Below, one piece after another: positions 1 through 7,638 of a stretch of DNA of 9,214 nt; positions within the stretch are counted from its first letter, which is position 1; each line of letters opens with the position of its first letter. The stretch comes from Actinomycetales bacterium (GTDB lineage: Bacteria; Actinomycetota; Actinomycetes; Actinomycetales; Cellulomonadaceae). The notes beneath the pieces were generated by a model, which had not been told where the DNA came from, did no database searches, and saw nothing but the letters and a program-made list of their open reading frames with translations. The DNA is taken from assembly GCA_015655615.1 (NCBI GenBank), contig JAATES010000296.1:1-9214 (forward strand). Reading direction: 5' to 3'. The position numbers and the translations under genes were made by a program.

Positions 1-2364
1 GACGTCCCGATAGGTGCGGCTGGCGCCACTTTGACCGTCACCTTGCCGAAGTATGGCAACCTCCGGGTGTTCACGGTGGCCAAGACTGATCCCACCACCT
101 ATGTGCCCGTGACCGCGCCCACCATCGAGATCGAGCTGAAGGATGGCACCACCCGTTCGATCGAGGCCTCGGTGAATCGCGCCTACGTGGACTTCGGAAG
201 CCTGCCGAACGGCCAGTACTCGGTCACGGCACGTGTGGCCGGCTTCGCCGAGACGTCAGCGGTGCTGACCCTCACTGCCGGTCAGACGGCGGGAACCACC
301 CCCACGGCCGCCACCCAGGTGGTCATGACTCCCTTGAGTGCCGTCACCGGGGTCGTCCATGCGCAGTACGCCGACGGCTGGACCTCCACGCTCAGCGGTG
401 CGACCGTGACCGCCGTGGGGACGCTGCCCTCGACCGCGACCGACACCTTCACCACGACGACCCTGGGCGATGGCACCTATCGGGTGGCGGGCTCCAAGGA
501 CCACGAGGGCCTGAAGGCGGCATCCTGGCAGTTCACCGCGACGGCAGCCGGATACGTGGCCACCACCTCGGGATGGGAGAGCAGCCATACGGTGTCCCTG
601 TCGAATCCGACGTATCCGGTGGAGACCGCGTTGGACCCCCTGGCGCTGAGCCCCAAGTCCGGAAGCCTGCAGGTGACGTTCTTCGACACCGATGGGCAAC
701 CTGTGACCTCCAGCCTCTCGGCGAGACTGCAATACTCCGATGGGATCTCCGGCCACGACAAGAACATCCTCGGCACCTCGTGCGATGCCGGCCAGCCCGC
801 GAACGGCAGCTATTGCTTCAGCGATCTGCTGCCGCTGACGTACACGCTCACCGTCTCCGGGGGCGGGTTCACTCCACTCGCCACCAATGTGACCATCGTG
901 TCCGGGCAGCCGTCGTCGATCAGCTTTCCGCTGACCAGCCCGGGGGGAGCCGTCCAGGGCAGGGTCACCTACCAGATCGGCACCACCGAGCAGCCGGCTG
1001 GGGGCGCCACGATCACCCTCACCAGCACGGCCCCCGCATCCACCCAGGAGAAGATCGCCAGCACCACCGGCCAGTACGTCTTCGACACGGTCGCTGCCGG
1101 AACCTACACCTTGACCGCCACCTTCCTCGTGGATCCTGGCGACCCCGGCTCCGAGTTGACGCTGACCCGGTCGATCGTGGTCGGCATCGCGCAGAGCATG
1201 GTGGTCGACTTCCTGCTCGTGCAGGCCACCAAGCAAGTCACCGTGCATCTGACCTCCGTCAACGGCTACGACCTCACCGGCGCTCTGATCACCTTGCGGT
1301 CGGGGACCGCCGATCTGGGGACCCAGCCGGCAGTCATGGCCGGAGGAACCTACACCACGGTCTTTCAGGCCGTCCCCTACGGGACATGGAAGGCCGTGGT
1401 CAACGGACCGACCGGGCATCTGGGGACGTTCACCTCGGCTCCGATCGACGTCGCCTCGGGCGGCACCGACATCATCAACCTCGACATCCGTGAGACCCGG
1501 GTGCAGCTCACCGGTGCGCTCGGCGGAACCTGGTCCTCCGCGCCGACGACCCTGCGGGCCACGATCTCGGCCGCGTCGGAACCCGCCCTGCCCGACGTCA
1601 CCGTCCCGATCGGCGCGAACACCGTGGTGTTCGTACCGGGCGACACGGCCTGGACCGTGGCCGGAACCGCCACCCCCTGGGCGGTGCAGGTCACCGGCGG
1701 CACCATCGCAGCGAGCTCGGTGACGCATGCGGTCACCTTGACCCTGCAGCAGCGGACCACCACGGTGGCGGCCGTCGGCTGGGACGATGAGACGGCGCTG
1801 GTGGACGGCCAGGTGAGAGTGAACGTCAAGGTGCTGGCCGGCACCCTCCCTGCCGACGCAGGCGAGGTCGCCCTGTATCAAGGGGGGCCCGGGCAGCAGA
1901 CCCAGGTGGGCCCGTCCGTGACCCCGGATTCCCACGGCGAAGGCCACATCGACTTCACGGCAGGACTGCCTCTGGGGAGTCTCCCGCTGCAGCTGAAGTA
2001 CACGGGAGGGGACAGCGCGTTCCAGGACTCCGTGTCCGCTGGCTTCTCCCTCCAGGTCGATCCGATCGCCACCACGATCACCCTCACGGCCGCCGACACC
2101 GGAACTGTGAAAGCGACCGTGAGCCCGGCGGGAGCGATCACTGCCGGGTCCGACTACACCTTCGTCATGCAGACCAGGACCGGAACCGGCTCCTGGACCG
2201 CGGTCACCGGCTGCACCACCGGAGCCACCCTCACCTGCACGGGGGTCCCGGCGGGCAACGACGTGCGAGCGGTGTACACGAACACCGATGACACCAGCAA
2301 CAAGTACGGCGACTCGATCTCGGCCGTCAAGACGGTCCCGGCACCGCCCACCGAGCAGCCATGA
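1..2364 (+). CDS. Large multi-domain Ig-like / carboxypeptidase-regulatory-like surface protein (5' partial)
   Basis: The frame is open from base 1, so the true start lies upstream; the TTG at position 31 is only the first possible start inside the window. The visible part (about 787 codons) is almost entirely beta-sandwich repeats rich in Thr, Ala, Val and Gly. Counting from the TTG, I see consecutive modules at about 11-98, 104-203, 207-302, 305-395, 401-485 and 490-575. Several carry the 'G-x-Y-x-(V/L)-T' strand typical of carboxypeptidase-regulatory-like or Cna-B-like folds, e.g. GTYTLTATF in the fourth. A module at about 576-675 resembles bacterial Ig-like group 3 (YTGGDSAF near 657), and a last one covers 676-777. 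Two Cys pairs, in modules 3 and 8, could form disulfides, which fits an extracellular protein. The C-terminus ends PAPPTEQP with no LPXTG motif and no membrane segment, so any anchor or signal peptide must be N-terminal and unseen. It converges on the injection-system operon. Adhesin, cell-wall protein or fibre-like partner are all possible; function is unknown. Confidence 0.85.
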   Translation, partial: DVPIGAAGATLTVTLPKYGNLRVFTVAKTDPTTYVPVTAPTIEIELKDGTTRSIEASVNRAYVDFGSLPNGQYSVTARVAGFAETSAVLTLTAGQTAGTTPTAATQVVMTPLSAVTGVVHAQYADGWTSTLSGATVTAVGTLPSTATDTFTTTTLGDGTYRVAGSKDHEGLKAASWQFTATAAGYVATTSGWESSHTVSLSNPTYPVETALDPLALSPKSGSLQVTFFDTDGQPVTSSLSARLQYSDGISGHDKNILGTSCDAGQPANGSYCFSDLLPLTYTLTVSGGGFTPLATNVTIVSGQPSSISFPLTSPGGAVQGRVTYQIGTTEQPAGGATITLTSTAPASTQEKIASTTGQYVFDTVAAGTYTLTATFLVDPGDPGSELTLTRSIVVGIAQSMVVDFLLVQATKQVTVHLTSVNGYDLTGALITLRSGTADLGTQPAVMAGGTYTTVFQAVPYGTWKAVVNGPTGHLGTFTSAPIDVASGGTDIINLDIRETRVQLTGALGGTWSSAPTTLRATISAASEPALPDVTVPIGANTVVFVPGDTAWTVAGTATPWAVQVTGGTIAASSVTHAVTLTLQQRTTTVAAVGWDDETALVDGQVRVNVKVLAGTLPADAGEVALYQGGPGQQTQVGPSVTPDSHGEGHIDFTAGLPLGSLPLQLKYTGGDSAFQDSVSAGFSLQVDPIATTITLTAADTGTVKATVSPAGAITAGSDYTFVMQTRTGTGSWTAVTGCTTGATLTCTGVPAGNDVRAVYTNTDDTSNKYGDSISAVKTVPAPPTEQP

Positions 2365-2370
2365 CCGCGA

Positions 2371-2401
2371 GCACGGGCTGAGCCGCAGTCCAGGCCCGAG
2401 C
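2371..2401. terminator. Weak candidate bidirectional terminator hairpin between convergent genes
   Basis: The 67-base gap between the two convergent stop codons contains an imperfect inverted repeat. CGGGC at 2374-2378 pairs with GCCCG at 2394-2398. A T-G wobble extends the stem inward, and GC/GC pairs outside one A-A mismatch extend it outward. The loop is about 13 bases and no T-tract follows on either strand, so it is not a canonical intrinsic terminator. Its position, where both transcripts must end, is the main support. Confidence 0.25.
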
Positions 2402-2431
2402 GGATCGCAGGAGCAGGTGCGGAACGGGACC

Positions 2432-2893
2432 TCAGAGGATCGTCATGACCGTGATGGTCATCGCCACGCTGACCATCGCGGTCGCCACGACGACCCACCA
2501 GATAGGCGGGTGCCCGCAAGGCTCCACTTCCTTGACCACGACGACGGGCTGCGGCAGCGGCACCGGGGCCGGGACCGGCGGAACCGGCACCTCCATCACT
2601 GCCGCACAGCGATAGCAGATGATCGCTCCGGGCTCGTTCAACTCCCCGCACGCCGGGCAGGCGACAGCGGCCAGCTCCCGTGCCCCCGCGAGGCCGGGGG
2701 CCCGCCGGGTCGTGTCGGCGGCACTCGGCCGCACACCCTTGGCCACCGTCCCGGACGCCCAGAACAACGGGTAGTCGCAGACCGGGCAGAAGTCGCTCGC
2801 CTGTCGTCGTCCCACATGCGCGGTCGAGACCGTGCCGCATTCCGGGCAGGCCAAGGACACCGTGTCGCCCCGCAGTCCCTCGCCCCTGGTCAT
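2432..2893 (-). CDS. Double zinc-ribbon protein with C-terminal membrane anchor
   Basis: A 153-residue protein. The start is set at the ATG at 2893, which overlaps the TGA of the preceding baseplate gene (ATGA); the frame stays open further upstream, but that part is antisense-free shadow inside the baseplate gene. A GGCGGGG stretch just upstream can serve as ribosome-binding site. Two four-cysteine sets are visible: C16-x2-C19 with C36-x2-C39, and C79-x2-C82 with C93-x2-C96, each the pattern of a zinc ribbon. A Pro/Val-rich linker (about 102-120) follows, then a CGH motif (126-128) next to a hydrophobic segment from about 131 to the last residue, 153. That makes it a tail-anchored single-pass protein with the zinc ribbons presumably in the cytoplasm. 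I do not recognise a named family. As the last gene of a coupled baseplate operon it may link the injection machine to the membrane or regulate it; this is inference. There is no enzymatic motif. Confidence 0.85.
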   Translation of the reverse strand: MTRGEGLRGDTVSLACPECGTVSTAHVGRRQASDFCPVCDYPLFWASGTVAKGVRPSAADTTRRAPGLAGARELAAVACPACGELNEPGAIICYRCAAVMEVPVPPVPAPVPLPQPVVVVKEVEPCGHPPIWWVVVATAMVSVAMTITVMTIL

Positions 2894-3477
2894 TCGTCCC
2901 CGCCTTCGTCGAAGAGGCGTTCCGGCATGACGCCTGAGGTCCACATGCGGTCCTCGCCGATCCAGAACTCGGCTGCCAGGTGAGCCGGGATCTCGTCGCG
3001 GACCAGGTCGGCGAGTGCCCTGGGCTCCAGATGCCCCGAGGTCGCCACCCAGACCACGACCCAGGCAGGCCCCGCAGCGGGCTCCCCGAGCGCCACGACC
3101 CCGCCGCTCTCCTCGATGTGGACGTCGCCGCCGGTCCAGGCCTCCAGCAGAGTCCGCAGGCCCGACGTCGTGCCGCGGCGGTTCAGGACCCTCGCAGCAG
3201 CCGCCACCAAGGACCGTTGCACCGCGTCGGGCATCGACGCATCGATCCCGGTCGCTCCGATCCACGATCCCAGCCACCGGGCCATGTCGAGGGGGGCCAT
3301 GCGATAGTCGGCGAGGTAGGGCAAGGCGTCCGCATGCGACAACAGCGTGTCGGCCTCGGCCTGAAACAGCGACACGAAGCGCACGAAGAAGTCCTCGCCG
3401 AGCATGCCCGCCGGGAGCTGGCGGATCAGCCAGTCGTTCGGGCGGGCTGCGGGCGCGCGGGCGGTCACGGCGGTCAC
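2890..3477 (-). CDS. gpI-like phage tail / baseplate protein (TIGR02242-like, Afp12 position)
   Basis: A 195-residue structural protein. It begins at a GTG (3477) that overlaps the TGA of the upstream baseplate J gene in a GTGA arrangement; no strong ribosome-binding site is visible, so coupling probably drives its translation. The N-terminal half has the P2 gpI-like pattern: a LPAGML start (21-26), an amphipathic helix (FVRFVSLFQAEADTLL, 31-46) and APLDMARWLGSWIG (61-74). RRGTTSGL (100-107) followed by an acidic strand matches the 'RRGT..GL' signature of this tail-protein family. The C-terminal half holds a beta-rich segment (VVVWVATSGHLEP, 140-152) and ALADLVRDEIPAHL (154-167). In related machines this protein forms the wedge dimer partner of the gp6/J protein and often connects tail fibres to the baseplate. 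Its place directly after the J-like gene supports the assignment. It ends in an acidic tail, FDEGGDE. Confidence 0.9.
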   Translation of the reverse strand: MTAVTARAPAARPNDWLIRQLPAGMLGEDFFVRFVSLFQAEADTLLSHADALPYLADYRMAPLDMARWLGSWIGATGIDASMPDAVQRSLVAAAARVLNRRGTTSGLRTLLEAWTGGDVHIEESGGVVALGEPAAGPAWVVVWVATSGHLEPRALADLVRDEIPAHLAAEFWIGEDRMWTSGVMPERLFDEGGDE

Positions 3478-5423
3478 GTCACCACGACCCGGTTGTCGGC
3501 CGCGAGGAACACCGCACGCGGGGGCAGCTCGATCGCCTCGCGGCCCTGCCCCACGCGCTGCCGAGTGCGCAGGTCGTACTCGAAGAGCTGGAGCTCGTCG
3601 ACGCCGAGCACGCCATCGACGCCCTCGATCACCTGCGCCACCGAGGTCACGTTCAAGGACATCCCGAAGGGCCAGCCCTCTCCGTCATGCCCGCCGTGCA
3701 GCGGGTGCGTGAACCGGCTGATGGCCTCGATCACGCGCTGGCGGACCATCTCCATCGGCCGGCCCGCCGCCGCACGCAACAGCACGGCCACGCTGACCCC
3801 CTGGTAGAACGGGGTGCCGACCTCCACCCGCACTCCGACCAAGCGGGCCTTGTCCAGGGCCGAGGCCACCGTCTGCCAGAGGCCGGAGCTCAGGCCGAAG
3901 TCATCGATGCGATGCTCCGTGAGCTGACCGCGGACCTGGGGGATCACCAGGACGACCACGGACCCGTTGCCGCTGCCGTCCGCGGGGAGGCAGCGAGCGC
4001 GCGCCACCTCGACAGAGGACTGCAACGCGATCTGCTCGAAGTCACGGGCCGTCACGGCGCGGTTCCCGGTCCGCAAGGTCAGCGGCCCGCGGATCTTCGC
4101 CTCGTCCGGGGTCTCGGCGTCCACTCCCCCGGTCCCCGGGCCGAGATTGCTCACCAGCGCGACGAACGGAATGGCCGATCGCAGCACCGTCAAGGTTCGG
4201 GCCCCGACATTGCCGTCGGCTCCGGCACCCGTGCGGTACCCGGACACCCGGATCTGGGCACCGTCCGCCGGCACGGCGCCGCACTGCAGGCGGGTGCCGT
4301 CGGGCTGGCGGATGAGCGGTCCGAACCGCAGCTCGCCGGTGACCGAGTCCCACACCACGTGGCGGTCCCTTGGCCCCGACTCGCCGAAGTCCACCACCTC
4401 GGACCACACGTGGTCACCGGTGTGGTCGGTCACGATCACCTGCTCCTCGGGACGCCGGGCCGCCACCGGCGAGTGGCTGACCTGGAACACCTGCCCCGGG
4501 ACCCCCACCGAGCGGCCCACCGCCTCCCCCGGAACGCGACGGGCGTGCTCGGCCGGGACCGTGACGGCCACCACGCGCACCGCGACGCTGGACAGCTGCG
4601 GGGACGCCTGATAGGTCGGCTGGCCGGGCATGACCGGCAGGAGCCGCAGGCGCAGCCAGTAGGCGGACACTCCGTCGAGGACCAGCTGCTCGTGCTGCTG
4701 CGGCATCATCAGCACCACGGAACCCTGCTTGTTGAGACCGCCGGTGGAGTCCGACTGCACGCTGGCGGGCACCCAGGCCGTCCCGGTCCAGACCTCCCAG
4801 GCGACCGGAGGGCTGGCCGGATCGATCCCGACGCCCTCCGCATGGGCCACGATGTCGAGTCGGACCCCGTAACCCGCCAGCGACGTGTCCATACCGAGAT
4901 AGAACTCATCGCCCGCCGCCACCGGAGCAGAGCCGAAGCAGGTGACCATTGCCCCTGGAAGCGACAGGTCCTCCCAGACGTCCGTGGTCCGCGCCACGTC
5001 GCTCCGGCCGGTGCGCGCCGCGACCAGTGCCGGCGGCCGCACGACTCCGGCGCGCTCCGTGGTGAACACGACCGGTTCCTCGTCGACCCCCGGAACGGTG
5101 GACACCTCCGTGCCCTCCGGGACCACGATGTCCTGAGCCGCAGGCGCCGACAGCCAGAAGGTCAGGTGGGTGCGTGCCACCGACGGCGGGAACGGCTGAA
5201 CGCCCACAAGGTTCAGGAAGTGCGTGTAGAGGCGGTCGGGAACCTGGTTCACGCGATACAGGACCATCTCCGACATCCAGGCGAACAGCTCGATCAGCGC
5301 CACCCCGGGGTCGGCGACATTGTGGTTGGTCCACTCCGGAGTGAAGCGCGGGATCATCCGCTTCATCTCATCGACGATGTCCTGGAACCGGCGGTCGTCC
5401 AGGTTGGGCGGCTCGAGCGCCAT
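3474..5423 (-). CDS. Baseplate J / gp6-like putative baseplate assembly protein (TIGR02243-like, Afp11 position)
   Basis: A 649-residue baseplate wedge protein. The ATG at 5423 overlaps the TGA of the gp25 gene by one base (TGATG), has an AGAGAGGG stretch just upstream, and begins at the conserved MALEPPNLDDRRF; longer in-frame starts would read through the gp25 gene in another frame. The N-terminal part carries DPGVALIELFAW (38-49), then helices ending near FLNLVG (69-74), the hallmark of the actinobacterial/Myxococcus-type baseplate assembly family. A beta strand-rich middle region (about 80-400) follows and is larger than in phage P2 gpJ. The core baseplate J region is near 415-520, with GGVDAETPDEA (432-442) and a LRTGNRAVTARDFEQIA-type stretch at about 448-464. 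The C-terminus (about 530-649) includes an R-x-GVRVEVG segment and a small fold. In known systems this protein heads the wedge and transmits the contraction signal to the sheath. It sits between the gp25 and gpI genes, the normal order except that no PAAR gene intervenes. Confidence 0.93.
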   Translation of the reverse strand: MALEPPNLDDRRFQDIVDEMKRMIPRFTPEWTNHNVADPGVALIELFAWMSEMVLYRVNQVPDRLYTHFLNLVGVQPFPPSVARTHLTFWLSAPAAQDIVVPEGTEVSTVPGVDEEPVVFTTERAGVVRPPALVAARTGRSDVARTTDVWEDLSLPGAMVTCFGSAPVAAGDEFYLGMDTSLAGYGVRLDIVAHAEGVGIDPASPPVAWEVWTGTAWVPASVQSDSTGGLNKQGSVVLMMPQQHEQLVLDGVSAYWLRLRLLPVMPGQPTYQASPQLSSVAVRVVAVTVPAEHARRVPGEAVGRSVGVPGQVFQVSHSPVAARRPEEQVIVTDHTGDHVWSEVVDFGESGPRDRHVVWDSVTGELRFGPLIRQPDGTRLQCGAVPADGAQIRVSGYRTGAGADGNVGARTLTVLRSAIPFVALVSNLGPGTGGVDAETPDEAKIRGPLTLRTGNRAVTARDFEQIALQSSVEVARARCLPADGSGNGSVVVLVIPQVRGQLTEHRIDDFGLSSGLWQTVASALDKARLVGVRVEVGTPFYQGVSVAVLLRAAAGRPMEMVRQRVIEAISRFTHPLHGGHDGEGWPFGMSLNVTSVAQVIEGVDGVLGVDELQLFEYDLRTRQRVGQGREAIELPPRAVFLAADNRVVVT

Positions 5424-5848
5424 CAGGAGCCCTCTCTGGGGATCACGTAGAAGGGATAGACGAGGTTGCGCCGGTCGTTCGTGGCCCGCACCTTGTAGAC
5501 GATGGAGATCCGCACGGTGCCGGGGTCGACCTCGTCCTGGACGGGGGACACATCCTCGACCTCGATGCGCGGCTCCCACTGGGCTAGCGCATCCCGGACG
5601 GCCTGGGAGATGAGTCCCAGCAGGTTGGCGGTGACCGGCTCGAAGCTCAGCTCCCAGATGCGGCAGCCGAACTGCGGGCGCATCAGGCGCTCGCCGGGGG
5701 CGGTCATCAGGACGACCCGGATGGCGTCGTCGAGCCCCGTGACGCCCTGGGTGAGGCGCAACGAACCGGTGTGGTCCACCTGCAACGGCCAGGCGAAGCC
5801 GTTGCCGACGAAGTCGGCCGCGGGATTCCCGAACGGAGTAACACTCAT
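5423..5848 (-). CDS. gp25-like baseplate wedge / sheath initiator (GPW_gp25 family, Afp9-like)
   Basis: A 141-residue protein of the usual length for gp25/TssE/Afp9. It has the family signature clearly: a TAPGERLMRPQFG stretch (49-61), the following CRIWELSFEP (62-71), a helix, and the EPR motif within WEPRI (91-95). A terminal beta region (TVRISIVYKVRATN, 111-124) closes the fold. In contractile machines this protein sits at the inner baseplate, joins the wedge to the spike and nucleates the first sheath ring. The ATG at 5848 overlaps the stop of the spike gene as TGATG. The nearest purine-rich stretch (GGGAG) is about 17 bases upstream, further than ideal, so translation probably depends on the upstream gene. 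Its stop overlaps the J-like start in the same way. Confidence 0.95.
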   Translation of the reverse strand: MSVTPFGNPAADFVGNGFAWPLQVDHTGSLRLTQGVTGLDDAIRVVLMTAPGERLMRPQFGCRIWELSFEPVTANLLGLISQAVRDALAQWEPRIEVEDVSPVQDEVDPGTVRISIVYKVRATNDRRNLVYPFYVIPREGS

Positions 5849-7638
5849 CAGTTGATGTTCACCATCGCTCCCTTGATGCTGGTCGGGCCGGAGGCCTCGA
5901 CCGACGCGGTGGCGCCCTTGAGGGTCAGCGGTCCACTGGAGCTCACCTCGGCCTTGCCGGTCGCGGTCACGGCGACCGTCGGGGCGGACACGCCCACCTC
6001 GCTGGTGCCCTTGAGCACGATCTTGGTGCCTTGCAGCGTGATGGTGCCATTGCCGTCCAGGGTGATGGACGAGTCCCCTGCGGCAAGCTTCAGCGGGACG
6101 TTCGCAGGCACGGAGAACTCCGCTCGATCCTTGCCGACTCGCAGCCGGTGCTCCTTGCCCGCGAGTTCGAGCAGGACGTGCTGCTCGGCCGGTGCCTCTC
6201 CGTCGCGCAGTTCCAGCGTGTGCCCGAGCCGGGACGTCAGCGAGCGGACCTGGACCGCACCGTCCCCGCTCACCGCCTTGTCACCCCCAGCCGGGAGGTC
6301 CTTGGCGCTGTAGATGCCGCCGAGCACGAGGGGGCGCCGCATGTCGCCATCCGCGAAGGCCACCACGACCTGATCGTTGACCTCGGGATACACCAGCAGC
6401 CCCCGATTCGGCCCGGCGCCCACCTGCAGCAGGGAGGCCCAGCCCGAGGCCACCTGTCCTTCCAGCGTCGGATAGCTGACCTTGACCGCCCCGGGGGGAT
6501 TGTCGCCGACCTGACTGCTGACTTCGGTGACAATGGCCAACGTCAATTGGTTGCGGGACAACCCGGTGGCGGCCAGTGCGTCCCGGCCGCCCGCGAGCGG
6601 CTCGCTCAGCCGAGGAGCGTCCCGATCTCCCGCGACGAACTCGGTCCAGCTGCCACGGCCGTCGTAACTGTGCTCCACCTCTCGCACGTAGTACTTCCCT
6701 GAGGCCGGTCCTGCCGCTTCCAGCTCGACCATGGCTCCAGGAACGACGTCGGGCAGGAACTCCCCGCGCCCACGGGCGATCACTCGTCCTCCGCTGCCTG
6801 CCATCGCCTGGGCGACCACTGCCGCCTCCCGCTGGCTGGTGGTCACCCCCTCGGAGGTGAACCGGGCTCGCTGCTCGTCGGTACCACCCGAGGTGAAGCT
6901 GCTCTCAGCGCGGGTAGCCGCCGACATCGCGCTGGCTTCGAAGGCAGTCTTGGTCGAGGCGTCCCAGCCATGGACGGTCACGCGATGCGCGGCCTCCTTG
7001 GAGTGCCGCACCGAGAAGCTCTGCAGGTCGTTCTCGAGATGGACCTTGGCCGGTCGCGTGCCCGGCGCGGTCCCCGTGGCTGCCGGCCACAGCGCGAGGG
7101 TCGTGCCCGAGAGGATCCAGTCCCAGCCCAGCCGTGCCGCCACCTCATCGATCACCGCCAGCGGCGTGCCCGCGGTCAGCAGCCACTCGTGTGGCACGCC
7201 GTCCGAAGGGAGGGAGACCCTGAGCCCGCAATCCCTGACCAGGGAGCTGATCAGGTCACTGAGGGGAGCCGTCAGCCTGGTGGCGCTGACGGTCTTCTGG
7301 AGCAGCCGCGTCGCTGAGTCCTGCGCCGTCAGGACCATGACCATCCCGCGGACGGAGTCGTATTCGATCTCGCGGGTCATGACCGTCCCCTCGAACAGCA
7401 CTCTCGCCCTGCTCGCCCCGATCCGCAGACTTGCCCCCAGCTGTGCCTGGGCCTCCTTCGCCTTCTCGAAGGCGGGGGCCCGGAAGCGCAAGACCGCCCG
7501 GCCTCGAGTGCGGACGCCCCGCTGGACCCGCAGCTCGATGAGGTCGTCCGTCCACTCCTCCGACAGGAGCTGGTCGTTGACCATGATCGTGGGGTTCTCC
7601 CGCACGGTCTTGCGGGCGGTGGTCTCTGCGGCGGACAT
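5848..7638 (-). CDS. VgrG-like central spike protein (phage gpD + gpV/gp5 OB-fold, Afp8-like)
   Basis: A 596-residue spike. The ATG at 7638 is chosen because it overlaps the LysM gene stop (TGATG), has a GGCGGGA ribosome-binding site and gives a sensible N-terminus (MSAAETTARK); an in-frame extension of 30 residues would run back into the LysM gene. Residues about 1-340 form the gpD/VgrG barrel region, beginning with PTIMVNDQLLSEEW and containing alternating strands such as LRIGASRARVLFEGTV. About 358-445 is the gp5/gpV OB-fold, with GAVKVSYPTLEG (from about 383), LLVYPEVNDQVVVAFADGD and RRPLVLGGIYS. The C-terminal region, about 447-596, is a beta-prism of alternating polar/hydrophobic strands (ITLDGNGTITLQGTKIVLKG type) that ends at MVNIN. 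There is no C-terminal enzymatic or toxin extension and no PAAR domain, so it is a structural spike rather than an 'evolved' VgrG. It would sit as a trimer at the baseplate centre under the inner tube. Confidence 0.93.
   Translation of the reverse strand: MSAAETTARKTVRENPTIMVNDQLLSEEWTDDLIELRVQRGVRTRGRAVLRFRAPAFEKAKEAQAQLGASLRIGASRARVLFEGTVMTREIEYDSVRGMVMVLTAQDSATRLLQKTVSATRLTAPLSDLISSLVRDCGLRVSLPSDGVPHEWLLTAGTPLAVIDEVAARLGWDWILSGTTLALWPAATGTAPGTRPAKVHLENDLQSFSVRHSKEAAHRVTVHGWDASTKTAFEASAMSAATRAESSFTSGGTDEQRARFTSEGVTTSQREAAVVAQAMAGSGGRVIARGRGEFLPDVVPGAMVELEAAGPASGKYYVREVEHSYDGRGSWTEFVAGDRDAPRLSEPLAGGRDALAATGLSRNQLTLAIVTEVSSQVGDNPPGAVKVSYPTLEGQVASGWASLLQVGAGPNRGLLVYPEVNDQVVVAFADGDMRRPLVLGGIYSAKDLPAGGDKAVSGDGAVQVRSLTSRLGHTLELRDGEAPAEQHVLLELAGKEHRLRVGKDRAEFSVPANVPLKLAAGDSSITLDGNGTITLQGTKIVLKGTSEVGVSAPTVAVTATGKAEVSSSGPLTLKGATASVEASGPTSIKGAMVNIN

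Noticed and set aside
256..1947. Long minus-strand open frame opposite the Ig-like gene
   Set aside because: The predicted protein is Gly/Arg/His-rich with no recognisable motif, while the plus frame shows clear repeated beta-sandwich domains.
2894..3277. Upstream extension of the zinc-ribbon gene to a start near 3277
   Set aside because: The extension lies wholly inside the gpI-like gene in another frame, is Gly/Arg-rich, and the ATGA overlap at 2890-2893 gives a natural start.
3015..5450. Very long plus-strand open frame opposite the baseplate genes
   Set aside because: Its translation is Arg/Pro/His-rich low-complexity with no domain, it runs antisense to two clearly recognised baseplate genes, and long stop-free antisense frames are common in high-GC DNA.
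5424..5579. 52-residue N-terminal extension of the J-like baseplate protein
   Set aside because: It overlaps the gp25 coding region in another frame and has Arg/Pro/His shadow composition; the conserved family N-terminus begins at the ATG at 5423.
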